The notes beneath the pieces were generated by a model. That model was not told the origin of the DNA and did no database searches. It saw only the letters and a list, made by a program, of their open reading frames with translations. Shown in pieces: positions 17,599-26,423 of a stretch of 64,000 nt of DNA. The DNA comes from Bacteroidota bacterium (GTDB lineage: Bacteria; Bacteroidota; Bacteroidia; Chitinophagales; Chitinophagaceae): positions 248,001 to 312,000 of the forward strand of contig JAFEAJ010000008.1 in assembly GCA_018266455.1 (NCBI GenBank). Direction: 5' to 3'. A program made the translations under genes and the position numbers. Each line of letters starts with the position of its first letter. Position 1 is the first letter of the stretch.

Positions 17599-18216
17599 TT
17601 AATTTCCAGGCTCTTTCCATTCCCCTAATCCTCTTCTTAACACAATCGGTTCATCATTCGTGCAATCAACAACAGTCGATGGAATCATGCCGCCAGTCCC
17701 GCCATCAACAATAATATCGACAAGGTTTTTGAAATTTTCATTGATCAATTCCGGGTCAGTATATTCTTCGACCATTTCACCAGGCAATGATGTGCTTAAA
17801 ACAGGATTGCCCAGCTCTTTTACGATCTCATTGCAAATTTGATTTTCGGGCACACGAAGCCCGATTGTATTTTTTTTGCTTTTCAGGATCTTCGGGACCT
17901 GTTTGCTTGCAGGAAGGATAAATGTATAGGGGCCTGGCAAATGGCTCTTCAGCATACGATACAATGGCGTTGAGATGCTTTTTGTGTACCTGCTTAAATC
18001 GCTTAGGCTATAACAAACAAAAGATAGCCGTGCTTTTGAGGGCTCAATATTTTTTATTCTGCAAATCCGTTCTATGGCTTTATGCTTAAAAATGTCACAG
18101 CCTAACCCGTAAATAGTATCTGTAGGGTATATAATAATCCCGCCATCTTTCAAACATTCAATAATTGTCCTGATGTTCCTGGGCTGGGGGCTATCAGGAT
18201 GGACATGCAGCAACAT
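17599..18216 (-). CDS. tsaC: L-threonylcarbamoyladenylate synthase (Sua5/YrdC family)
   Basis: A 205-residue YrdC-fold enzyme that makes threonylcarbamoyl-AMP from threonine, bicarbonate and ATP for the tRNA modification t6A. Key parts are GGIIIYPTDTIYGLGCDI near residue 26, KARLSFVCYSLSDLSRY, LPGPYTFILPAS, the KNTIGLRVPEN loop and a final STVVDCTNDEPIVLRRGLG. It lacks the extra Sua5 domain, so it is the short form. It is transcribed alone. Confidence 0.93.
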   Translation of the reverse strand: MLLHVHPDSPQPRNIRTIIECLKDGGIIIYPTDTIYGLGCDIFKHKAIERICRIKNIEPSKARLSFVCYSLSDLSRYTKSISTPLYRMLKSHLPGPYTFILPASKQVPKILKSKKNTIGLRVPENQICNEIVKELGNPVLSTSLPGEMVEEYTDPELINENFKNLVDIIVDGGTGGMIPSTVVDCTNDEPIVLRRGLGEWKEPGN

Positions 18217-18564
18217 TGGCCCAATGTAAGAAAACCCCGGGTATTTACCTTTAGCTTCTTAAAAACATTGTTAGCCCCAAATGCACAATTAGGGTCAGCG
18301 CTTTTGCTGTGCTGATGTTCAGGATTCCGGCCGGACAGGTGATGATAGTAGTACAAAGAGGAGGATATGTTCATCCGGCATAGCAAAAGTTCCATGTTGT
18401 ATGTTCGCTCTTCGTTTTGCTGACCTGAATTGAATGTATGTGCCCACCGAAGCAGGGTGTGGCCGAGGTAGGTCTGCCTTGTCGCATCTGCTATTTGTCT
18501 TTGTCATCTCCGTTCTTAAATCCCCTGCGTTGTTGCAATCCGGTATCAGTGGAAAATTGAAAAG

Positions 18565-18645
18565 GGCCTGGAATTCGCTTTGGGGTGCTGGGCATTGTGG
18601 CCCGAATGGTGGTACAACATCAAAAAGGGGGGAAATTTCCAGGCC
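18565..18645. repeat. Long-range inverted repeat in the gene-free region
   Basis: GGCCTGGAA (18565-18573) is the exact reverse complement of TTCCAGGCC (18637-18645). The 63-base interior contains a smaller GGGC/GCCC hairpin (about 18590-18604). This nested arrangement is what a folded RNA would show, but it could also be chance in a GC-richer stretch. Confidence 0.4.
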
Positions 18646-19324
18646 GTTGCAAAAGAGCTTGAAAAGCAGCATTAGCAAGGGTTTCCTATGTCCTGGTTCT
18701 TGTAAATTCCCATTGGATTTTATATTTTGCGCCAAAAAAATATAAATATTATTGCTTATTATGAAAACAACCTTTATTTTTATGCCGCTTACCAATTGAA
18801 CTACTTGCTTGTACGCAGCAAGTTCCTGTTAACCCAGCTTCATCCAATTTCCAATTGTATTCCAATTCCGCGAAAAGTGCTTATGTAGTAAACTTTTTGT
18901 GGTTTATTAATCGTTTCTTTTCCGCCCTTTAAAAATTTTCTGTGCCAGGCTTATGCCTTATTTATTGTTGAAGACCCTAAAAGTTTTTTGAAGCATTTAG
19001 CCAACAGAGTAATGATGTTTTGATCACACTGGATGATCGGTAAGGCCTTCAAACCGGAAATTATTGTTCGTGAATAACGGATTTGTTAACCCCTAAGCCA
19101 CCACCGCTTCCATTCCACTGTACGATAAGCATTTTTACTTCTCTATTACGGCCATCATCGTTTTGCCGCAATTCGAAAACAGTCGGACATTTGTTGCCCT
19201 GCTGAACGAAACTGGTGCGATACGATGATGGCAGCAACAAAATAAATTTATTTTATAGACGGATAGAGCATTTTTAATACGGTAGTCAACCTTTTTCTTT
19301 TTGTGGTTTCAGAGGTAAGCACAG

Positions 19325-19355
19325 GCCGGCGATGTCTATCGCTGGCTCTTTTTTT
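19325..19355 (+). terminator. Strong intrinsic terminator on the plus strand with no gene before it
   Basis: GCCGGCGAT (19325-19333) pairs with ATCGCTGGC (19338-19346) over 9 bp with one G-T pair and a 4-nt loop, followed by TCTTTTTTTC. This is the classical form of a Rho-independent terminator read on the plus strand. No plus-strand protein gene ends within the preceding 1.8 kb. Confidence 0.7.
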
Positions 19356-19387
19356 CTAAAAATAACTTCACTGTGAAAAAACCAATA

Positions 19388-19416
19388 AAGAAGCCCCGCT
19401 TTTATGGGGCTCTTCT
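19388..19416. terminator. Terminator hairpin downstream of the ferredoxin oxidoreductase gene
   Basis: AGCCCC (19392-19397) pairs with GGGGCT (19406-19411), extended by AAGA/TTCTT outside one bulge. It lies about 90 bases after the stop of the minus-strand gene ending at 19503 and is its likely terminator. Confidence 0.6.
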
Positions 19417-19502
19417 TATCACGAAAAATTAATTGCTGTGAGGTACAAAAAGAATTTTAATAGAATTCCAGCTTTGCTATTTTAATTCCATATCCTCTTC
19501 TT

Positions 19503-20540
19503 CTATTGGATCGTCCAGGTTTCATTGCCACGAAGCAGTTTGTCAAGGTTGCCCTTCCCTTTGCTGGCAATCACTTCCTCGATTTGAAGATTGAGCATTT
19601 CTTCATAACAAGGCCTTGTGGTTTCATAAAAAATCCCGAACGGCCTGGGCAAGTGCCCTTCCATATTGGGATCATCAAATATGCGCACCAGAATTTGAGC
19701 TTTATAGAAATCTTTTTCATCATGTATCCACAAATCATCCGTGCTGGCGCCATTGCCTATTTCCACTACAACAGGTTTAAACCCATCTAATTTTATCCCT
19801 TTGTTCTGCTGGGCACCAAAAACCAATGGCTTGCCATGCTCCAGGAACAGCGTCTCTATAGGTTTAGTAGCTTTTTCTGTAAAAATTTCAAAGGCACTGT
19901 CATTAAAAATATTACAGTTCTGATAAATTTCTAAGAATGAAGCGCCTTTATGCTGATGGCTTCTTACAAGCAACTGTTGCAGGTGTTTGGGGTCGCGGTC
20001 CATGCTCCTTGCAATAAAAGTGGCGTCTGCTCCCATCGCCAGGGCCAGCGGGTTAAAAGGATGGTCAATGCTTCCGAATGGTGTTGATTTTGTTAATTTA
20101 TGTACTTCTGAAGTTGGAGAATACTGGCCTTTTGTTAGCCCATATATCTGGTTGTTGAAGAGCATGACATTCACATCAAAATTCCTTCGCAACAAATGGA
20201 TGGTATGGTTGCCTCCAATGCTCAATCCATCTCCGTCTCCTGTTACAATCCAAACACTCAATTCGGGCCTTGAGGCCTTTAAGCCCGATGCTATGGCTGT
20301 TGCGCGCCCATGAATGGAATGCATGCCGTAAGTGTCCATATAATATGGGAACCTGCTGCTACAGCCAATTCCAGAAATAATTACAATATTTTCCTTGGCA
20401 ATACCAAGAGTGGGCATTACTTTCTGGACCTGTGCCAATATGGAATAGTCTCCGCACCCTGGGCACCAGCGCACTTCCTGGTCAGTTGCAAAATCTTTTG
20501 CTGTCAGCGTTGCCGGGGGAACAATTGTTGTACCGCTCAT
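19503..20540 (-). CDS. 2-oxoacid:ferredoxin oxidoreductase, beta subunit
   Basis: A 345-residue thiamine-diphosphate subunit. It has the VRWCPGCGDYSILAQVQ start, GIGCSSRFPYYMDTYGMHSIHGRA, and the TPP-binding GDGDGLSIGGNHTIHLLRRN followed by NNQIYGLTKGQYSPTS. With the alpha subunit it would oxidise 2-oxoglutarate or another 2-oxoacid to an acyl-CoA with ferredoxin as acceptor (KorB/OorB type). I start at the ATG at 20540; upstream codons lack similarity. The alpha gene usually lies directly upstream, but here the next gene is on the other strand. Confidence 0.9.
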   Translation of the reverse strand: MSGTTIVPPATLTAKDFATDQEVRWCPGCGDYSILAQVQKVMPTLGIAKENIVIISGIGCSSRFPYYMDTYGMHSIHGRATAIASGLKASRPELSVWIVTGDGDGLSIGGNHTIHLLRRNFDVNVMLFNNQIYGLTKGQYSPTSEVHKLTKSTPFGSIDHPFNPLALAMGADATFIARSMDRDPKHLQQLLVRSHQHKGASFLEIYQNCNIFNDSAFEIFTEKATKPIETLFLEHGKPLVFGAQQNKGIKLDGFKPVVVEIGNGASTDDLWIHDEKDFYKAQILVRIFDDPNMEGHLPRPFGIFYETTRPCYEEMLNLQIEEVIASKGKGNLDKLLRGNETWTIQ

Positions 20541-20557
20541 AATAAAATGGATTATTG

Positions 20558-20591
20558 CAAATTTAATTATTTGCTGTAAATAAAAATGCAA
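20558..20591 (-). promoter_or_regulatory. Promoter of the ferredoxin oxidoreductase beta gene
   Basis: On the minus strand TAAATTTG (20565-20558) matches the -7 box TAnnTTTG, and TTG at 20591-20589 lies 23 bases before it, within the 17-23 spacing of Bacteroidota promoters. The start codon follows 17 bases after the -7 box. Confidence 0.55.
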
Positions 20592-20796
20592 TGCTTGGGC
20601 AATGGCCGTTTTTTTGTATATTTCAATGCAAAATTTTCACAATAAAAGTTTTTGGCAGCTCAATAATTCTTTTGACCCTGTAACCGTGGTTTCGCCTTGT
20701 AAAATCATAAAACCAGCTACCGCTTTACGTTGAAAATATTTGATTTTAAGCAAAAGGAACCTGCAAAAAAATAATCATCGCCTAACAAAAGAAAAA

Positions 20797-21300
20797 ATGA
20801 AACTGAAAAATATCGTTATGGGCGTGTGCTTCTTTGCAGGTGCCTGTTCTTATTCGCATGCAATAAGCCAGCCTTCAGCTTCAGCTGAAAATATAAAGAT
20901 TGGTACAGAATGGATCAGCTTATTGAACAGGCACGATTCGATAAGATTAGCAATACTTTATTCGGAAAATGCCCAGGTCAGCTCGCCAAATTGGGAAGGA
21001 ACAAAAGAGGGCAGAACCGAAATCAGGGCTATTTATGGCAGGTATTTTAGCTCAACCCCCGACCTTCGGTATATCTTAAGCGACATCATTACAACTGATA
21101 CCGCTATAGTCCTTGAGTATGAGTTCTACGGCACACTGTCAGCCCCTGAACCTAGCACACCTGCTTATATGAAAGGGAAAAAATATAGCTTAAAAGGTTG
21201 TACAGTAATGCACGTGCGCAATGGCATGATCACAAAACAGGAATTCTATTTTGACCAGCTTGCATTTTTAAGGCAAATGGGGTTTTTTGAACAAAAGTAA
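20797..21300 (+). CDS. Exported SnoaL/NTF2-like protein
   Basis: A 167-residue protein with a signal sequence (MKLKNIVMGVCFFAGACSYSHA). Cleavage could be after SHA or at a weak lipobox ending in Cys17. The rest looks like a SnoaL/NTF2-like fold: an N-terminal helix (IGTEWISLLNRHDSIRLAILY), then EGTKEGRTEIRAIYGRYFSS, and C-terminal strands with KGCTVMHVRNGMITKQEFYFD. Such domains bind or convert small hydrophobic molecules; no function can be named. I chose ATG 20797 because the frame opening at 20740 would bury the signal peptide. Confidence 0.65.
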   Translation: MKLKNIVMGVCFFAGACSYSHAISQPSASAENIKIGTEWISLLNRHDSIRLAILYSENAQVSSPNWEGTKEGRTEIRAIYGRYFSSTPDLRYILSDIITTDTAIVLEYEFYGTLSAPEPSTPAYMKGKKYSLKGCTVMHVRNGMITKQEFYFDQLAFLRQMGFFEQK

Positions 21301-21367
21301 AATGACAATATTTATGCTTTGAAGCATTAAGCATGTTCCATTAGTTTTACACTACCATTGTCATTTT
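21299..21367. repeat. Nested inverted repeats between the NTF2-like and aminotransferase genes
   Basis: AAAATGACAAT (21299-21309) is the exact reverse complement of ATTGTCATTTT (21357-21367). Inside is a second hairpin, ATGCTT-TG-AAGCAT (21314-21327). The left arm overlaps the stop codon of the upstream gene and the right arm ends 12 bases before the aminotransferase ATG, so the structure spans the whole intergenic gap. It may be a terminator or leader structure. Confidence 0.5.
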
Positions 21368-21379
21368 AAAACTAAAAAA

Positions 21380-22636
21380 ATGAAACTATCTGCCCTTTCA
21401 GAAACATTGATTGCCTCAGAAATTGTAAGTCTCGGCGGTGAAATAAGGGAAAAAATTAGGCAGGGAGAAAAAATTTACAATTTCACGGTAGGGGATTTCG
21501 ATCCTAATATATTTCCAATACCCAAACAACTGGAAGATGAAATCATTAATGCCTATCGCAATCATTACACAAATTACCCGGCTGCTGAAGGCAACCTTGA
21601 TTTACGCGAATCCATTTCTTTTTTTTTGAGCCAAAGAGAAAACCTGGATTATGCGCCGAATGAAATCATCGTATCGTGTGGCGGAAGGCCACTTATCTAT
21701 TCGGTGTTTAGGGCAATAGTTGACAAGGGAGATAAAGTAATATACGCAGTGCCTTCATGGAACAATAATCATTACACGCATTTTAACGAAGGCAGGCATG
21801 TGGTCATAGAAACTCATGTGAACAATAATTTTATGCCGCTTGCTGAAGATATTGCGCCGCATATTCAAGACGCTTCTTTAATTTGTCTATGCTCACCGCA
21901 AAACCCAACAGGAACAACCATTTCAAAAAGAGAGCTTGAAGCCATTTGCGATATAATACTTGAAGAAAATTCCAGGAGGGGCAACGATGAAAAAAAGTTG
22001 TTCCTGATGTATGACCAGATGTACTGCCAGCTTACTTACGGAAATACAGAACACTATAACCCTGTTGCCCTTAAACCTGAAATGAAAAAGTATACCATAT
22101 TTATCGATGCCATCAGCAAAGTGTTTGCTGCAACAGGAGTAAGGGTGGGTTGGGCTTTCGGGCCTGCAAAAATTATGGATAAAATGAAATCGATATTAGG
22201 GCATATCGGCGCATGGGCCCCGATGGCAGAACAAAAAGCAACAGCAAAATTTTTGCTGCAAAAAGAGGATATTGATATGTTCCTGAAAAAATTTAAAGAG
22301 GCGATCGAACTGAGGCTACGCACTATTTATGATGAATTCATCAGGATGAAAAAAGAAGGATTTAATGTTGATGCCGTTGCCCCCCAGGCTGCGATCTACC
22401 TTGCAATAAAAATTGATTTAGCAGGGAAAAGAACGCCGGAAGGCAAATTATTGACCTCCCAACCCGAAGTCACCGCATACCTATTGCACGAAGCCAAGCT
22501 TGCTGTTGTGCCCTTTTCAGCTTTTGGCGCTTCAAAAAGTTCTCCGTGGTACCGGCTTAGCGTCGGCACTTGTCACTTGAATGACATTCCCGAAATGGCA
22601 AAAAAACTGAGGTCGTCAATGGCACAACTGTCATAA
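21380..22636 (+). CDS. PLP-dependent aminotransferase, class I/II
   Basis: A 418-residue fold-type I aminotransferase. YTNYPAAEGNLDLRESISFF is the N-terminal substrate loop, CSPQNPTGTTIS holds the PLP-binding Asn, LMYDQMYCQLTYG the conserved Asp-Tyr, and DAISKVFAATGVRVGW the Schiff-base lysine (around residue 243). It resembles AspC/AspB-like enzymes acting on aspartate or aromatic amino acids, but the amino donor cannot be fixed from sequence. It is preceded by a nested inverted repeat and has no close operon partner. Confidence 0.9.
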   Translation: MKLSALSETLIASEIVSLGGEIREKIRQGEKIYNFTVGDFDPNIFPIPKQLEDEIINAYRNHYTNYPAAEGNLDLRESISFFLSQRENLDYAPNEIIVSCGGRPLIYSVFRAIVDKGDKVIYAVPSWNNNHYTHFNEGRHVVIETHVNNNFMPLAEDIAPHIQDASLICLCSPQNPTGTTISKRELEAICDIILEENSRRGNDEKKLFLMYDQMYCQLTYGNTEHYNPVALKPEMKKYTIFIDAISKVFAATGVRVGWAFGPAKIMDKMKSILGHIGAWAPMAEQKATAKFLLQKEDIDMFLKKFKEAIELRLRTIYDEFIRMKKEGFNVDAVAPQAAIYLAIKIDLAGKRTPEGKLLTSQPEVTAYLLHEAKLAVVPFSAFGASKSSPWYRLSVGTCHLNDIPEMAKKLRSSMAQLS

Positions 22637-23034
22637 AATTTTTAAGGAGCCGCCTCGAAAAATTAAAGTATTTGTCCACATTAGTTTGCAAGATGTGACC
22701 AAATGCAAAAAACCTAAGCATAGCACAGGAAATCACCAAACCGGTGGCAGCAAAACCCGTTCGAACGCACTACAACCGTTGTTGCTGTAAGCGGAAGCTG
22801 TTCAGCATTGCTTTTTTCTGCCGGTGTTTGTACACTGGTGATTGGCGCACGCGCCTACATTGCAAAAACGACCAAAACCTGCCCGTTCAATGCAATGCTT
22901 GACCAGGAAAAAACATTTATGCTCATCATCCAAAATGGGGTTTTCCTGAGGGTTACACGGGTGGCACCTCCCAAAAAATTAAAGCCCCCGAAATTCGGGA
23001 GCTTTTTATCTTCGGTTATACCTAACTGTTAAAA
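22637..23034. other. Gene-free region between aminotransferase and atpC
   Basis: About 400 bases. It contains an imperfect 12-bp inverted repeat (22670-22681 with 22693-22704, two mismatches) and the atpC terminator at 22981. A 74-codon open frame at 22808-23032 reads through the terminator and looks non-coding. Confidence 0.45.
22981..23007. terminator. Terminator downstream of atpC
   Basis: AAAGCCCCCG (22981-22990) pairs with CGGGAGCTTT (22996-23005) with one mismatch and a 5-nt loop. On the minus strand a T-rich run follows, so it suits atpC, which ends 28 bases away; on the plus strand TTTTT also follows. Confidence 0.65.
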
Positions 23035-23298
23035 TCACTTCCCTTCTGCTTCAACAGCTCCTTCTACCAGCACTGCTACCTTATTATTGATCACTTCCAC
23101 AAAGCCGCTTTGCACATCAAAATGAGCGAGATGGTGGTTCTTGTCTTTTAATATTTTTAGCCTGCCGCTGTTGAGGGCACTTACCAATGGAGCATGTTTG
23201 TCCAACACTTCAAATGAACCGGTGATGCCTGGCAACTGCACTCCATACACATCAGCGCTAAAAATTTTTTTCTCAGGTGTTAGTATTTCGAGGTTCAT
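23035..23298 (-). CDS. atpC: ATP synthase epsilon subunit (F1)
   Basis: An 87-residue short epsilon subunit consisting of the N-terminal beta-sandwich only: MNLEILTPEKKIFSADVYGV, LPGITGSFEVLDKHAPLVSAL and FVEVINNKVAVLVE. The helical hairpin domain of longer epsilon subunits is missing, which is common in Bacteroidota. It links the rotor to F1. The start is the ATG at 23298, directly before the conserved sequence. It follows atpD on the same strand after 81 bases. Confidence 0.93.
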   Translation of the reverse strand: MNLEILTPEKKIFSADVYGVQLPGITGSFEVLDKHAPLVSALNSGRLKILKDKNHHLAHFDVQSGFVEVINNKVAVLVEGAVEAEGK

Positions 23299-23379
23299 TG
23301 TTTGTTGTTTTAAATTCTCCGGGCATGCCATCCATTTAAAATTCTATGGCAGGGCCTAAGCTAAATACAGAGAAACGTA

Positions 23380-24993
<1,614 letters not shown>

Positions 24994-25086
24994 TTAAGAA
25001 GATTTCATGATTCAAAATGGCATCAAAAACAGGTGGTGCTGTTTGCCGAACCTGATGCCTGCCCCTTAACGTATGCCCAAACCCTT

Positions 25087-25094
25087 TATTTTTG
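25087..25094 (+). promoter_or_regulatory. -7 box immediately before a GNAT-like gene
   Basis: TATTTTTG fits TAnnTTTG. Only four bases separate it from the ATG at 25099, so transcription would begin at or very near the start codon. Confidence 0.45.
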
Positions 25095-25098
25095 CTTC

Positions 25099-26259
25099 AT
25101 GCAATTGATAGAGGTTACAGATGTCGCCACGGCAAAAGATTTTATCCGTGCAAATGTTGAACTAAACAACAAAGACCCAAATTACATCCGGCCACTGGAT
25201 AAAGACGTGAACGAAGTGTTCGATCCCAATAAAAATAAAGCATTCCGTTTTGGCGAATGCAAGCGGTGGGTGTTAAAAGAAGAAGATGGGAAATTTGCCG
25301 GAAGGATTGCAGCATTTATAAATAAAAAATACAAAACCAAGGGCGATGATGGGCCTGTTGGCGGTATTGGCTTTTTTGATTGCATCAATAACCAGGATGC
25401 AGCTGATATGTTGTTTGATGTAGCGAAACACTGGTTAATGCAAAAAGGCATGCAGGCGATGGATGGGCCTATCAATTTTGGAGAAAGAGACCGCTGGTGG
25501 GGATTGCTGGTACAAGGTTTTGAGCCACCATTATATTGCATGAACTATAACCCGCCTTATTACCAGGCTTTGTTCGAAACCTACGGCTTTAAAAATTTTT
25601 TCAACCAGGTTTGCTTTGGCCTGGCTGTTGCTGAAAAGGTGCAACAAAAATTTTATGACAGGCATGCTGCATGCGCTGCCGATCCAAATTTTGCTTCACG
25701 CCACATCAAAAAAAACCAGTTGAACAAATTTGCCAAAGATTTCACCACTGTTTACAATAAGGCATGGGCGGGCCATGGGGGACTAAAAGAGCTTGCCGAA
25801 CCTGTGGTGCGCAAAATGTTCCAATCCATGAAACCCGTAATTGACGAAAGCGTTAGTTGGTTTGTGTATTATAAAAATGAACCAGTGGCGATATGGGTAA
25901 ACCTGCCCGACCTTAACCAGTGGTTCAAATACCTGAACGGGAGGTTTGGGATCTGGCAAAAATTGAAATTTCTGTGGATCAGGAAAACCAAAAAGTGCAA
26001 CAAATTTGTAGGCCTCGTATTTGGGGTTGTCCCACAATGGCAGGGAAAAGGAGTAGATAGCTATATGATCATAGAAGGAGCAAAAATCATCCAGAAAGAA
26101 TTGAAATACGAGAAATATGAAATGCAGTGGATTGGGGAATTCAACCCCAAAATGATAAACGTAGCAGAATCGCTGGGCACGCACAGAAGCAGGTTATTAG
26201 CTACTTACAGGTATTTATTTGACAGGACGAAAGAATTCAGGAAGCATCCGATTTTATAA
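25099..26259 (+). CDS. GNAT-fold N-acetyltransferase-like protein, Bacteroidota-type
   Basis: A 386-residue cytoplasmic protein. The C-terminal third has acetyltransferase features: NKFVGLVFGVVPQWQGKGVDSYMIIEGA is the acetyl-CoA loop (QGKGVD), and MQWIGEFNPKMINVAESLGTHRSRLLATYRY the following helix. The N-terminal part (GGIGFFDCINNQDAADML, then DGPINFGERDRWWGLLVQGF) may be a second, decayed GNAT domain; I infer a tandem-GNAT layout. The substrate is unknown. The start is ATG 25099; codons from 25033 are upstream of the promoter box. Confidence 0.65.
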   Translation: MQLIEVTDVATAKDFIRANVELNNKDPNYIRPLDKDVNEVFDPNKNKAFRFGECKRWVLKEEDGKFAGRIAAFINKKYKTKGDDGPVGGIGFFDCINNQDAADMLFDVAKHWLMQKGMQAMDGPINFGERDRWWGLLVQGFEPPLYCMNYNPPYYQALFETYGFKNFFNQVCFGLAVAEKVQQKFYDRHAACAADPNFASRHIKKNQLNKFAKDFTTVYNKAWAGHGGLKELAEPVVRKMFQSMKPVIDESVSWFVYYKNEPVAIWVNLPDLNQWFKYLNGRFGIWQKLKFLWIRKTKKCNKFVGLVFGVVPQWQGKGVDSYMIIEGAKIIQKELKYEKYEMQWIGEFNPKMINVAESLGTHRSRLLATYRYLFDRTKEFRKHPIL

Positions 26260-26273
26260 TGCGCCCGGCAATT

Positions 26274-26306
26274 GCCAGCCAAAAGCCGGTATAGCTGCTG
26301 GCTGGC
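26274..26306 (+). terminator. Weak hairpin after the GNAT-like gene
   Basis: GCCAGCC (26274-26280) pairs with GGCTGGC (26300-26306) across a 19-nt loop, 15 bases after the stop. No T-run follows, so the role is uncertain. Confidence 0.3.
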
Positions 26307-26423
26307 TTGAACATTTCAAATATAAAAAATTATTACAGAGGTATCGCACGGTGCGCAACTTTTTTTTCACCAACTGCAAACCGGGAACCGGAAACTGGGA
26401 ACTGAAATGTAAATTGCAGCAGT

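Larger units (their letters stand above)
18217..19502. other. 1.29-kb region without a convincing gene
   Basis: Between tsaC and the ferredoxin oxidoreductase gene I see no frame with recognisable protein content. Open frames of about 100-160 codons overlap on both strands around 18319-18795, which is typical of non-coding, GC-richer sequence. The region has a 9-bp long-range inverted repeat (18565-18573 with 18637-18645), a 7-bp hairpin at 18803-18823, a tRNA D-arm-like fragment (18787-18804, minus), a strong plus-strand terminator at 19325 and a second hairpin at 19388. It may hold a structured RNA or a decayed element. Confidence 0.5.

Noticed and set aside
18319..18795. Overlapping open frames of 158 codons (minus) and 103 codons (plus, 18434-18745).
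   Set aside because: They overlap on opposite strands, have no recognisable domain and unusual composition rich in Ser, Pro, Arg and Cys. They look like chance frames in non-coding sequence.
18787..18804. tRNA-like sequence on the minus strand (GTAGTTCAATTGGTAAGC resembles a tRNA D-arm).
   Set aside because: No anticodon arm, no T-arm with GGTTCGA and no matching acceptor stem follow. At most it is a fragment, so I do not call a tRNA.
16276..22684. 14-bp repeat TTTGTCCACATTAG at 16276-16289 and 22671-22684.
   Set aside because: Several 14-bp matches are expected by chance in 64 kb, and the two sites have no comparable position relative to genes.
22808..23032. A 74-codon plus-strand open frame before atpC.
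   Set aside because: It reads through the atpC terminator hairpin, has no recognisable family, and no promoter or ribosome-binding site supports it.
25037..25063. A GAACCTGATGCC-type sequence that recalls part of a TPP riboswitch.
   Set aside because: The other conserved parts (CTGAGA block and the pairing arms) are absent, and the downstream gene is a GNAT-like protein with a promoter after this site.
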